Shown here in pieces: positions 12,123 to 25,225 of a DNA stretch of 64,000 nt. The DNA is from Prunus persica (Eukaryota > Streptophyta > Magnoliopsida > Rosales > Rosaceae). Below the pieces are notes generated by a model. The model searched no databases. It saw nothing but the letters and a program-made list of their open reading frames with translations, and was not told where the DNA came from. Each line of letters starts with the position of its first letter. The first letter of the stretch is position 1. The translations under genes and the position numbers were made by a program. The stretch covers positions 4,973,606 to 5,037,605 of the forward strand of contig NC_034016.1 of assembly GCF_000346465.2 (NCBI RefSeq), read 5' to 3'.

Positions 12123-15100
12123 AACAAGAAGAAGAGACTGAATATATACATATTTAAATTGGTTCATTACCATCGGCAGTTTCCTAGAAAGAAAAAAAAA
12201 CCATGTGTAATGTGTTAGATATAATCCACTATATTCTGTTTGTGATATCGCAAAACTGCAAGAGTACAAATTTCTTTTTGTCTTCTCCAAGTTATATATG
12301 GGCAAATTAAGCATGTGTTATATATGCATGCACTTATATATTCGTATGTATAGTAGCAGTAAAGGGTAGTTTTCTTTTCTTTTTTTTTAATCAAAAGTGC
12401 AGTCGTATAGCGATTGGGACTTTGACTCAAATAATAGGGCGCACATTTTGTGCATGTATATATGGGTTTCTGATCAATGTGATGTAACAATCATTAACAA
12501 TTGTATACATCTAAACCCTAGTTACACAAGCGAGCATGCAGTATTTAAATCATTGGGATAGATTTCCTGTTTTTATATATAAAAGCCGTCATTAGTTGTA
12601 TTAAATGCGATAAAAATTCTTGTTTTGTACCATTTGTCAAGTTATATGGACCCCTAAGCTGTACATTTTCATAATTGGGAGCTCTAGATGCCATTTATGT
12701 CAAGATAGACACACTAGTTCTACTGTTAGGTTACGCTTAGTTTGTTTGTTTTTAGTTTCGTTTCACAACTTTGTAATTACATATGTAATCAATCAAGCTT
12801 AAGTAATATTAGACTAGGTTAATCAAGGACCAAAGTTGGTTATTTTGGCTCAATACAGATCAAGTTCAAAGTTAACTCATGCATTGCATGCATTCGGATG
12901 TATCACGATACACCTAGTCAATATGATGGCTAGTCATCTGTTGAAATACATGTGTATATTGTCACCTCATTTATTTTTTCACGTGAAATACACACCTTGC
13001 TAGCTGTAGGTTTTCTTTCATAACGAATTTATTGTCTTATTATGGCTCCAATGATTGGCCGCCAGCTGCATTGGTTTTAGGGCTCACACTTTTGGTAAAA
13101 CGTGAGCTAAAGTCAAAGGAGCCATCACTTCATTCATTGCTTTTTGAGAGGTTTCTTATGCTCTGCATTTTGCATCTAGGAGAATTATGCACATTATCAT
13201 TTAGATCTAGGTCAGATTCTTGGATCAATTAATTGAAGAATGGTTTGGAAGAAATTGATCTCTTTTTTCATTGAATCTATATTTCATTAAACTGTTTGTA
13301 TCTGAGTTGTGCCGCTTGTGCCATGAAGTGAAGGAGAGTTGAGGAGAAGCTGCCATGTCTATGAAGAATTAGCTACTAGCTTGACTAAGGTGGAGAAGAA
13401 GGTTGAATAGGAATGCATTGCTTATTTTCTAAAGGCTTATTTATGTACATGCTCCCTGTGCTTTCAAACTCGTCTCAGATTACCACATGGGCTTTGAAAT
13501 GTCTCAAAATATCCCCCACACTTTTAAAAACAGTCTCACGTTACCCATTCTGCCAGTATTATAGACGTTCTGTTACGTGCTTTGGGCCCCACTTCGTTTT
13601 AATCCTTAACATTGAAGAATAAGGGTTTTTTAGCTTCAGAAAAGGGGAAAGGGGGTATTTGGGTGAGAAGAGGAAATTTGGAGAAGGCTAGGGCTTATCA
13701 AAATCTGAGGTGGGGTTCGAATTTTGGGAGAATCTGGAGAAGAAATCACTGTTTGGGTTGAGTTGCTGTTGTTGTAGCTTGTAATCTATACCCAATTCCT
13801 AATCCTTCGCCTTGAAGATACAAACTACAAAGAACAATGATATATTTATGTATCCCATTTGACGATCAATATAAAAGGGAACTATAAAAATATTAATCTT
13901 TTATTACAAGCCACCCTTTTCCATCGGAATATTAATTAAGAACATTGTTGATGACAAAGCTACTAAGCACTTACCAACACGTTCCCCTTTATATATGTTT
14001 TGTCAAATAATTTAAAACCCCTACTTGTTTTGTCAAATAATTTTTGTGCCTCTTTGTTTAGCATCTTATCCCCGTTCTTAAGCACAGATAATGAGATTTT
14101 ATTCCTTATAGTCGATTACTTTCTTGACATGCAAGCATGGTGTGATTCTGTCGATTTCGTTTTTCCTATATGATGGAGCTGGAATTTTTTTTTTTAATAC
14201 TTTGTGCCTTATCATGATATAAGGGAAAGCGTAAAAACATGTCCAAAGTAAATTTTAGTTTGTTCCATCAAAGAAACATTTAACATTAAATATACGAAAT
14301 TTTTTAAAGGATTTATGTTGACGTTAGCAGCATCTATAGCCTGCATAGTCTTTAAAAAAAAAAAGAGATATTTAGTGATATACCCATTTCTAGCACTAAT
14401 ATTATAAATAAACCCTACACAATTGAATTCCTATAAACAAACCCAAAAAAAACCCAAAAAATGATAGCTGGCCTTATTGAATTTAATATTAATTATTAAA
14501 TTACTTTGATGCCCTATTGAGTGCTTTGGGTATTTTTATGAGATTTTGGGGTTGGGCTTGTTTTAAGAAATTGATGGCAATTTTGTAATTTATAAGAAGT
14601 TAAAAGCTTTTTTGTTATGTTGTAAATGGACTTTGGGTGTGTTTCTAAAGTCCATTTTATATAGGGTATTTTTATAATTTTGGCCCCCATATTGGGTATA
14701 ATAGTGAATCTCCCAAAAAAAAAAGACTCACCCTATCCTGTGCAAAACAAGTGTTATTATTTGGTGTCACTCTGCCGATGATGCCAATTATTTCAATACA
14801 AAATCTACGAAACTTCCTGTTCTTCCTAAAACCATAAGTTTTGCTTGGAATTGGCAATTGGGGGGATTCTCAAATCACATGGATGATCTTATTTGGTATT
14901 ATTTTGAAACATTTGTTAATATATATATATATATATATATGATTTTTCCCAAAATAGACCACTAAAACATGTGTTAATTGAAATCCGGCCCATAAAATTC
15001 GAACCTAAAACTTATTCCGACGAAATAGAGACTACACTACGAGTGTACGACATACCGAAGGTATTGAAATTATGTCCTTGTCATTTGAACATGAAATCTA

Positions 15101-16074
15101 TTCGAAAGAAGGGGGGCAGACTAATGAGATTACACTGTACCAAAGGGTGATTGAAATTTGACCTGTTCTTTTGCTCATTAGGAAATAAAGACTTGAATGA
15201 AAACTCCGAACATATCACATAACTGATCATGCCAAAACGTGCTATGATATGCAAACTTTAAAGTAAACTCTTCAAATGCTAAACATATTTTTTATATTAT
15301 CAAAATCTGCAGTAAGCAATATTAAAAGCGGTTATCTCTTATCTAGTTGTCCGCACGTTATTATCTTGCAGATGACATTATAAACAGACAGAAAAGACCA
15401 AGATGTTATTTTCTGTATTTATTTATCGAAAAAGACCACGAATTTGCATAGACATCATTAAACTAGATAGAGAAACATCCAAGACCTCATTTAATTCCGA
15501 AAAATAAACTGCAAGTAATGAGGAGATAACTACACATGTACTTTAAAACAATAGGGCATTAATTAATTTCATGACGAGATAACTACATGTATATAAAAAG
15601 TGGTTTTACATGGCCAAAAACACATGCTTCCTATTTGTTATTGAAAGCAGGACAGCTTAGGGTTACGTGGCAGATTAATAACCAGACTAACTAAGTGGTC
15701 CTTCTTTCTTTCTATGAATGAACAGAAGAATGATGTTTACACCTATTTGGTCATCTTTAAAAAGAAGAAGTTAATTCTTGTCGCGCATAAAATCTCTACA
15801 CGCAATCCTTATCTGCCTAAAAGTTCATCTTTCTCTTATAGATTAATTCATATTTCTATGTACATTGACCATATTCGCCAAGTCAACCACGTGGTCGAAG
15901 ATTTTAATATTGTGAACCGTGATTTGAATGTTCTAACCACCTCCATAGCTAGTTACATAAAATGCTAGAACATATCCGATTACGATTTAATTAAGTAGAC
16001 ATGTGTACTATAGACATGGGATATTATATTAGCAAGTGGCCTTTTTGCCTTCAATTAACCGAAAATAAGGTGGT

Positions 16075-16125
<51 letters not shown>

Positions 16126-16531
16126 ATGTTTTCTTCTTTTTGTTTTGTTGGTTGACATTAATCTTTTTCTAGAATGATTGTGTCATTCCTCATTGTTAAT
16201 CACAAGAAGCAATGTTATTGTATTAAGTTAGCATTTGTCATACCTTCATGCATCTGTTGCGCAAAACCCTAATAAACTAAGCATCCACTGAATATAAAGT
16301 TTTAGGTCATCTCCATATCCTTATGTTTACGCGTTAACTAACTTGCTGAGAAAGTTTGTTGTGCCCTAAATTCTAATATTGTATGAGCCATGAGCTGTAT
16401 GCAGAGAGAGAGGTTGATCTCTTCTTTACAACACAGCTGGGAATGAGACCATTTGTCCTCTACTGCTTTCGGTGATAAGTACATTTAGTATTCTTGCAAA
16501 ACATTTATTTACCCATATATCACCATCTAGT
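12123..16531. other. Long gene-poor region
   Basis: About 4.4 kb of AT-rich DNA. It holds a TA microsatellite (14919-14940) and a CT microsatellite (16075-16120). Short open frames lack recognisable domains, and none has a plausible exon neighbour. I see no RNA gene and no bounded transposon here. Confidence 0.45.
16075..16120. repeat. (CT)n microsatellite
   Basis: About 23 uninterrupted CT units. Confidence 0.9.
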
Positions 16532-16811
16532 CTACATCAATTTTAATAGAAGTAATATTTATCTGTTGCGAGTGTGACTTCTATTAGAATCAATAATATA
16601 TTAAGTGATCAGTTGAAATGATACAAATAACGCTGTTCGATATTATTATTTATACAATAAGTAAATTTGAGCTACATCATTTTTAATAGAAGTAAGATTT
16701 ATCTTTTGTGAGTTTCACTGTTGTTAGAAACAATAATATATTAAGTGATCAATTAAAATGATACAAATAACGCTACTATTATAATAATTTATAAGAATAA
16801 TAAATTTGAGA
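16532..16811. repeat. Tandem duplication, 140-bp unit
   Basis: Two diverged head-to-tail copies (16532-16671 and 16672-16811). Each begins CTACATCA and shares TTTTAATAGAAGTAA, ATATATTAAGTGATCA and ATGATACAAATAACGCT. The unit is non-coding. Confidence 0.8.
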
Positions 16812-17135
16812 TGACATAACACAGGAACATGGCAGTAGATTCAAACATGTTAAATCGTCAACTACAAATCTATCTGTATTCTGAACTTGAGAAAATATAA
16901 ATTAGGCACCAGAATTGTACCAGTTCACGGCAATGCAGTATATATTTTACCCTGGGTAAAATCAATATCTGGAGTCACTGATCCGGAAGAAGAGAGAGAG
17001 AGAGAGAGAATCTCTGATCTGGAGTCAAAGAAAATGGAGAAAAGATGAGAAACGTTTTTGAGTATCAGAAGCTTGAGGACGGAAAAATGTGAGGATTGAT
17101 TTTATAGCAGACCATGTTTATGCAGTACACGATAC

Positions 17136-17178
17136 ATGAAGTACAAAAAATGTACTTCATTAGTTAAGCACTTAACCG
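17136..17178. other. Two adjacent perfect hairpins
   Basis: ATGAAGTACA and TGTACTTCAT form a perfect 10-bp stem with a 5-base A loop (17136-17160). It is followed directly by the palindrome GTTAAG-CA-CTTAAC. No associated gene was found; these could be a remnant of a small transposon end. Confidence 0.6.
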
Positions 17179-17849
17179 CTAAACTATTTATTTGTCCAGC
17201 AGTTGGCCAGAAAATCTAAAATTCCCATAAAATAATACATAAAATATTTAATTCAAGCTTCTTTGTTTATTATTTAACATATATCTACGATGATTAATTA
17301 ATATATATTTTTTTTATTCTTCTTCTTTTTGTGAGAAAATTTTCAAATGTATTTTGAGAAGATATGACTGCAAGCAGTTTTCCTTCTGAATATATAACAG
17401 ATTTTTATTTTTGTTGAAACTAATTAGTCCAATAAGATAAATAATTAGTCCAATAATATTACTTGTTACTCCTACAGCCCCACATAATTCAATTAAGCCC
17501 ACCCTGCACCATCAGCCCAAACCCAATGCCCATTATTGTTAAAATAAGATAAATTAGCCTCTCCACACTCACTTTCACGCATGCGAGAGGCTTTTTTTGA
17601 AAAAAATTTAAATTTATTTTAGAATTAAAAAAGATAATGGTAGTTGTGTTCCATAAAAATAATATCCATTATCTGATTTTTCTTTTAATTTTAATTTTTT
17701 TAATATGAAAAATTGTGAATTTACCATATTATCCTCATTTAATTAAAATTTTCAATTCTTAATGTTTGCATTAACTAATGGCATTTTCTGATATTTTGAA
17801 TGTTTTACCATTCTCTACCTTTTGCTTTATACATATAGATAATTGGAAC

Positions 17850-18562
17850 AATATGAAAGATAATTTTAGGAGTCAAATCTATCTTCCCAATATTGGACTT
17901 GTTAATTTGATTGCTTGAGATTTAGGATTGGATTGTTTCTCTAGTGTCCTAAAACTGTTTTTAAACCCAAAACTAGTTTTAATATTGTTTCTTGTTTGCT
18001 TGTTTAACTTATGTTTTCAATTTGTGTACTCAAATCTATTTTCCCAATCTCCTTTGAACCTTGCTTTCGATTTCTGTTTTGTTTTAGCTACAACTTCTTG
18101 TTTTTCGAATTGGGTATTCTCAGTATGTAACTAATATGAACTTCACAATCCTTGTGGGTATGACCTCGTACTTGTCTTGCTATACTATCTAATTGGGCCG
18201 TATACTTGCGAGTTATCAAAATTTTGACGTCACTGCCGGAGAGTGAACAAAAGTTTTTCCCTAGTTACCTTATTCCCTTTGTTTAATTATAGTTTGCTAA
18301 TTAGTTGTCTTCTGTTTTCAGGGATAACCAAAGACCAATTGAGAATGAGAGTGTTTCCATAGGACAAGGCTAAGTTCTTGTAGAAGTTCTTCTCTACATC
18401 CAAAACCAACATGTCCAGGTTCTATCTTTCTAACTCTATCCGTCTCTCTTTTAGTTTCAGTTTTTAAGTCTTTCGTGTCATGCTTTCCTTCTTGTCTTTG
18501 CATTGCATTCCACTTCATTTTGTTTTTCACATTAAGGACAATGTTCAATTCAAATCTAGGGG

Positions 18563-18605
<43 letters not shown>

Positions 18606-20000
18606 CATATTTTTGTGTTTTTTTAGAGTCATAAATGTTTTTCACATTTTTGTGCATGTGCGTGTGTTTTTTTTTTCTTTAGTCATAAAAGAGGGATTTT
18701 TTTTTTGGTTGGTTTAAATTTTCTTGTGATTTATATATTGTCATTCAATCAGTGATATAGAGCTGCCATGGAGACTTTTCATATCATAATTTTTTCACTT
18801 CCCAAAGCTTTTGCTCTTAGAATTCTACTGACTAAAGTACCCTACTCAAATGCTTGAAGGAGAATAGTGAAGACTACCCTAATGAGCTATATCGAGCCTA
18901 TTTAGTTTGTTGAGAGGGTTTAAAGTGTTTCTACTCCTCATTCCTACTAATTTTCTTCAATTCACTCTAAATGATCTCATTATTCCATTTTGATTGAATA
19001 CTAAGGATGATTCTCTTTTGCAGATACCATGTGTTTACTCTCACTCGTGAATGAACTCACTAAATTGATGCTAGGCTATATGTGCTTAACCAGTCTAAAT
19101 GCTTTCGTTTTATCCTAGCCATGTGTCCATCACCCGTTTGAAGCCAAACACTTCAAGCCTTTTTCTTCCATCACCCGCATCATTCCCCTACATTTTTATT
19201 GTAATCTGAGATATTTAACTTATTGTGGCCATACTCTATAGCTTAGGAAAATACCAAGGTGTTGCTAAGATAAAGTTTGAAGCAAGTTGTTGCCATGTAC
19301 TTAAATGAAAAAAATTATGTGTGAATCTATGCCATGAAGTTTAAGGAAGCAGATCATATCAGCAAATAAGAAGATAAGTGAATTTTGATCTTATCCAAGT
19401 GTGAAAATTAAGATCTATGCCAGGTGATTACCATGAAGTTTGCAACCATGCCATTCCAATCTTATGATGCCTTGAAGATTAAGAAAAAAATGCAACTTTG
19501 GTATGTTCTTAAGTTCGTTGCTTTCCCTTCCATGTCTTTCATTTCCCCTAAACTTAGCCGTTCATTACAACCTTGTGAAAGACCTAGCTGATCTTTGAGG
19601 ATGTATTCATGGGTGCAAGTAAGTATATGTGTATCCCTATTCTTAGTATTTGATTTATTTCATGAGATCCAACCAAAAAATGTGTCATATACTACATATG
19701 TGAGAATTCTCATTACATCAGTTGACTCACTTATGCTTGATTGAGAGAATAACCCTTAGGTTTCGAGTGATTGAGTGATATCTGTAAGAATTAGAGTTAA
19801 AGCATTTTCTTTCTTCAATGTTTGAGTATGCTTGCTGTGAAATCATGTGCCTTTATCCTATAGCCTTCACTTTACACACTGATTGATCACTTGACTTGAC
19901 AGTTCTATAATATTGAAAGTATGACTAAAGTTTTCTTTAAGTTTCATTAGTTGACTTCAAAGGTTTTCTAACAAATATATTTTGTAGAGTGAGTAAAGAG
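17850..20000 (+). mobile_element. Decayed Athila/Tat-like LTR retrotransposon fragment
   Basis: An LTR-end-like block (TGTGGGTATGACCTCG, then CTATACTATCT near 18140-18200) is followed by a decayed primer-binding site at 18223-18242. That site resembles the intact tRNA-Asp site at 41547. Further on, ACATTAAGGACAATGTTC and the purine tract AGGGGAAGG (about 18557-18566) resemble the region before a 3' LTR in this group. A 39-base T run follows (18567-18605). No coding domain survives. The assignment rests on these short motifs and on resemblance to 41.4-41.6 kb. Confidence 0.5.
18567..18605. repeat. Poly(T) tract, 39 bases
   Basis: Uninterrupted T run directly after a purine-rich tract. On the minus strand it makes an artefactual poly-lysine frame. 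Confidence 0.9.
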
Positions 20001-20640
20001 TTTGTAGGTATCGTATTTGTTAAACCCTCAGGAGACATAAATCCTCCTACTAAGGATGACTAGAGGTTAAAGGCTTTGTTGCATATGCTCAATGCAATCG
20101 AGTTACTTGCGGAAGTGGGAGCGCAATTGAGGTTTAAAGGCTTTAGAGATTGTTCTAAGATGTGATTCGGGAATCTCCGGTCGAAGTCCAAGCGCAATTG
20201 AGAAAGAGTCTTCTAATTGTGCTCACATTGAATCATATAACCAAGAGTGATCATGTTAGGAATTTGACATGAATTCTACATCCTATTGATGAGATCAAGA
20301 ACATTGTAAAATAGAGAAGGATCAAATTGCATTGTAATTCCAACTAAATGGGTTCTCCTAATATATTCTATATTAGCTTGGGTAACTATGATATGTTTCT
20401 AGACGTAACTCATAGTTTGTGAAAGCCTTGAGGATATTGCGTAACTGGATCCTCACAAAGGGAGAATTAAAAGGGAGTTTTAATTCACAATCGAGAAAGA
20501 AAAAGTTCATGATTGCCCACGGACTCGCAAATTAGAACCTATTGGATCGCACACCCATAAGCTTGTAATTTAGATAATAATGGAAGATGACAAGATTAAT
20601 GGTTAAGAGAAAATGAAAGAGAAAATTAATAAAATGTTTA
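20000..20640 (+). repeat. Repeat R1, copy a (LTR 3' portion)
   Basis: Shares an ordered series of blocks with 23300-23600 and 44100-44340, including GATTTGACATGA-like, ATTGCATTG, TAGCTTGG..AACTATGA and TCATAGTTTGTG. This family of non-coding repeats appears to be the LTR of a retrotransposon whose 5' end is TGTTAGAAATATG. Ends of this copy are not resolved. Confidence 0.5.
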
Positions 20641-22710
20641 TTAATTACATTGAAATAGAATGGACCTTAAAATGGTTTGAGAAACTAAGGCTTTGTTCGG
20701 TAATGTTTTCTGAGGTTGTTTTTGTTTTGCCAAAATGTAAAGCACGCTCGGTAGACCAAAGATGAAAACACGGAAAATGGTTTTCCGAAAACAGATTCAA
20801 AATTGCACTTTGAGTTGGGAAAAGAGAAAATGACTTCCATGCTTTCAATCTCTAAATATGAAAAATACATGAGAATGATTTTGGGTAAAAAAGAGATAAT
20901 ATCCGCGGCATAAGATATTTTTCTTTTGAACCTCATCTTTTTCATTGATTTATCATGCCCAGATTGTAGTTTCATAAATATGCGGCAATCCATCTTGTAC
21001 TTTAAAGAGATATTTGACAAATTTCATAATTTGATAGCAAAGTACTTAATAAACATAACCAGCTAGAATTACTTAACAGAGACACCTATTCATTTCTAGA
21101 TGTTTAGCATACCTTCTCTCACATCATCTATCAGACACAGTGCCTACAATCACGTTTGCTAATTGACCTCCCACTTGAAAGCAACCAAGACATCAAGGAT
21201 GTAAGTCTTGGCGTCGAAAACATCCTTGCATTTTTTATCTTTCTAATTTCAGCTAGTTTCAGATTGAAATAAGCAGTGGTTTAGTTATAGTAACTATAAC
21301 TAGTATGATGTAACATAAAATAATCAATTATCCCTAAAGGTCCCAGAGTATTTTAGAAAGCTCTGACGTTTTTATTTTTGCTACAGTTCTCTTTAGTTTT
21401 TGTTTAGGATAATTTACCTTTTAAAAACAATTATAATTCTATTTTATTTGTTGAATCACACATTTTATTTTTACAGATTAGACAAAATGAATTTTACAAT
21501 TGGCTTACAAGCTGATTACATTATTCATTTTCAATGAAAATTGCAAAAAAGTTGAAATAAGTTGCACATTCATTGTTCATGTTACTAGACACGTTTTTAC
21601 TATTTTTGTTTTATGAAATTGTATTCTAATAAGGTTACCAGAAGCATTCTCGAATCTAAAAAATGCAAATTCATTTTTCTTTTTCATTTTCTGAAAACAA
21701 TCGCCGAAAACGTTACTAGACAGGCCCATGGGATTTTAGCAAAAAGGGTTTAAGAAAAGTTAAGTGAGAGAAGTTGGACCAAGAGGCCCAAAGAGAGAGA
21801 GCCCACCCCTTGTGCCATCCAAATAAAGAGAGATGGAGAATGTTAGGGTTCCCCACATGTGATCTGTTTATTCACCATTTATCTCATCTTTCTCCTTTGG
21901 GTTTTAAGTCTTGCCTAGGTAAGGAGGAAGTAAGAGAAAGTATCGAATCTCTATTCCTTAGGCATGCTAAAATCAGTCCCAATAGAAGTGTTGCTAGCAC
22001 CACATACTTCTCTCGTGTGTCATCAGCAATACAAAGAGAGAGATTGGTGTGGAGACTTTGGAGGTCCCTACTTTGTGGCTTGGGGGAGAAGTAGAAAGTG
22101 GATCCTACCACCATCACTTGGTGGAATACTTGGGTTAGACTCAAGTTGTGCTCCAAGGGTGAGTTTCTATCTACCTTTCCTACTTTCATTTCAAGTATAT
22201 GGTACTTTGTAATGCACATCAAGTCTTTGAACCTGAAGATCCTTTGAAATATTTTGTTTTTAGGCTCTAGGATTTTGTTTAAAGTCTTTCGTTGCCTATC
22301 AAATAAATTTTTGATAAACTAGATGTCTAAATGAAACTTGTTTTTGAGAAAAACACAATATATCCTTCAGCAACTACACAACATGCTTAGAAATACAATA
22401 AAAAAATTGGAAGAAACAAATTAGAGAATAACTGATAAACTTATTTAGAGATGGTCAATTAATTTGTTCAGGGTCACTCTCATTTTCTCAAGAGGAGAGT
22501 AAAACTCAGGTTTCATTAGTTGTGGCGGCTGGGCACTAGGCTGTCTTGGGTGGCTTGCTGTAGTCTCCCTGTGTTGTTTTAGCGGGTGGGCTTTTTTGGT
22601 GCGACATAGGTCTGTTAGTTTTCTTTTGTTTTGGAGCATGGAGGTCGATGACATCGAGCAATCATTTAGTAGACATTTGTTTCTCTCTTATCAATTCGAG
22701 ATGTGGGTGG
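20641..22710. other. Gene-poor, probably LTR leader sequence
   Basis: No gene supported. The stretch 21750-22250 resembles the transcribed part of a plant LTR (short pyrimidine-rich leader, GGTGAG splice-like site), as does 23900-24170. I cannot set boundaries. Confidence 0.35.
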
Positions 22711-24170
22711 TGTTAGTAGCATGCCCTTAAAGTCAACTAATTATACGATAATTAATGTTAAGGATTTTTATGTAATAACTTAATAAGTTATTCATGGGCA
22801 AGACCAGTTGTTTTCAACCATGATATTTAGTATATTATCATAACAATAAAACAACTATAATGCTAGGAATATATAAGTGGACATGAGCACTATGTAATGG
22901 GATTGCATACATGAACACTTATCATGGTCCCTAATCCTAAATATGTTCATGGTCATAGGAGTATCAATTGGGCATTGATATTTCGCTGAGACCAGTACAC
23001 ACAACATCTTCTCTATATGTAGAGAATAAGAGGCCTCAAGTCATTGAGTGTATCGACACCAAGATATGTATGTAGGTGCTTGAAAGAGAACAAGTACACT
23101 GAATGTGATCAAATACATGAGTTATAGAATGGAAGTTTTACTCACATGTCAAACTAGAACTCATAGATTGCAATGGTAAAAATTAATTCTTAGACTTGAG
23201 ACATCATAGATGTCTTATGGCTATGTTGTTTGTCTTGAGGGCACTATACAGTTGTGTTTTAGAAGATATGACCTAAAGGTGTATCAGGACTCTCAATAAA
23301 GTCATGGAGGCAAATAAATGTACAACAAGGAATCTCTACTCTTAGTAAGGAGAGAGAATACTCCAAGGATATGATAGGAATAATTCAGATTAGGATATTT
23401 GACATTAGATTCAAATATCTAATAATGTGAATAAGGAGTATTGTATGAGAGAATGATTCAATTGCATGGTCATTCCAACTTGATCCTATTTAGCTCGAAT
23501 AACCATGACATGCTACTAGGTGTCAACCATGGTTTGAGGAAGTCATGAAAGGTTCAATCATAATTGACCTTCACTAATAGGACTACAAGTGTAACTTAAT
23601 GGTCAAGTTATAATTCATAATTAAAAGTTAATTATGAAATTAACTTTGACATAAAGAATTAGATTGGGCTTTAAATATGATTTAAAAGAAGAATGGCAAA
23701 ATACTCAAAAGCCAATTCGGCCAATGGATAAGTGTTGTATGATAAAACAATTCCAAATGACCCGAGTAAGGCCCATCTTCCCATTTGGCCGAATTTTGGG
23801 GAGAGAAATTCTTTCTCTCCCTTTGTATGCTTTTTCCTATAAAAGCCAAACTTGACTCAAAACCTAGTTAGAGTTTTTGGCATTTCAACTTGAAGTTCTT
23901 GATGTATAGGAGATACATCTTCCCTCTCATATTTCTTAGCCAAAAATTGGTCCAACCTAGATTAAATCTAGTATCTTAGTCTTCTAGGTTGATTTCTCTT
24001 CATCTCTAGTCCATTTTGATATGGTGAGGTAGTGGACTTCACTCTTGGAGTCTTGGGTTGAGGAGCTTATAAGAAGAGAAAGAAAGGAAGACTTTTTCCT
24101 ACAAAGGTGTTCATTCTTGGCTTGTCCAAGAAATAGTCTTCAAGGGTAAAATCTTATCCTTTCTCTATCT
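22711..24170 (+). repeat. Repeat R1, copy b (putative LTR, about 1.45 kb)
   Basis: Begins TGTTAGTAGCATGCCC, a diverged form of the R1 start. It contains the order ACACTATAC-AGTTGTG, AATGTACAACAAGGA, ATGACATGCTACTAGGTG and CAACCATGG that recurs at 41.8 and 44.0-44.3 kb. No protein-coding region is present. The 3' limit is approximate because no primer site or target duplication could be identified. Confidence 0.55.
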
Positions 24171-24800
24171 TCTATTTTGTGCACAAAATGACTAGATCAT
24201 AAGATACTTGGGTTAAAATGAAAAAGACTTAGCTCAACTAGAATAAGCATAATGCCGTTATGAGTGTTTATGTGTTATATGTTGTCACTAAATTCATTCC
24301 AAGAGTCATGAGATGCAAAATGTTTCTTTCAGGTGGTAATCGTTGATTATGCAGGATCTAATCGTCTTGCTAACTTATGTTTGTGAAGACATTCGGAGAG
24401 TTGTGATGGGGCTCAGATGATTTCTATGTTAAAGAGCGTCTCATCGTTTTTGGGTGCATGTAAGGGATGGTGCTAGCGTATTGGCTCTTGACAGCATCCA
24501 AGTTGTTAAGACATTTCGTTATGTGTAAGGGGATAATGTTGGAAACGATTTTTTTCTTGATACTAGTATGGGATTTTCTGGCAAATGAAGACAATATAAT
24601 GATGATAATCCTCATTCGTGGGCTTGTCATCCAATGAATGTTTTGTAACAAAAAAATTTATTCTATAGAAAAAGAGGCCGTTATAGGACCAAGTTGTGTC
24701 CCGAGGTAATTCTTATTTATTTTATGTTTTGTTTCTATGGCTGTTCGTGTTGGTGTTCATTTGGTTCTAACCTATTGCATGATGAACAAATTTTGTGATA

Positions 24801-24928
24801 TTCAATGGACTATGTTTATCTAGGAGTACTTCTTTGAAAGAACTTGAGAGGAGTTGGTGCGCTCTTCAATGGACTATGTTTATCTAGGAGAACTTCTTTG
24901 AAAGAACTTGAGAGGAGTTTGTGCGCTC
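24801..24928. repeat. Tandem duplication, 64-bp unit
   Basis: Two almost identical head-to-tail copies (24801-24864 and 24865-24928), each beginning TTCAATGGACTATG and ending GTGCGCTC. A third diverged relative lies near 25045-25110. Confidence 0.85.
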
Positions 24929-25225
24929 TTTCACTGGGGTTTCTTTAAGCTTAAGTTTATTTCTTTATGTTTTATTCCTGTGCACTGTTTGTTTTTGTGT
25001 TCCTTTGGTTCTGACCCATGGTATACTGAACAAATCTTGAGTTGTAAAAAGGACTATGTTTACATAGAAGGCTTTCTTTGACAAAATCTGAGCGGCATTT
25101 GTGTGCACTTTCAATGTGTTTCTCTTACTTTGGGTTTGTTGGTAAGGTAGATTTGTTTTAGAGGTGACTGTTCTGTGTTTTTACTTTTGTCTGGACTTTT
25201 TTGTTAGTCTGTTGCATGTGTGGTA

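Noticed and set aside
18318..18632. Minus-strand open frame with a poly-lysine run
   Set aside because: The lysines come from a 39-base T tract; the remainder has no domain.
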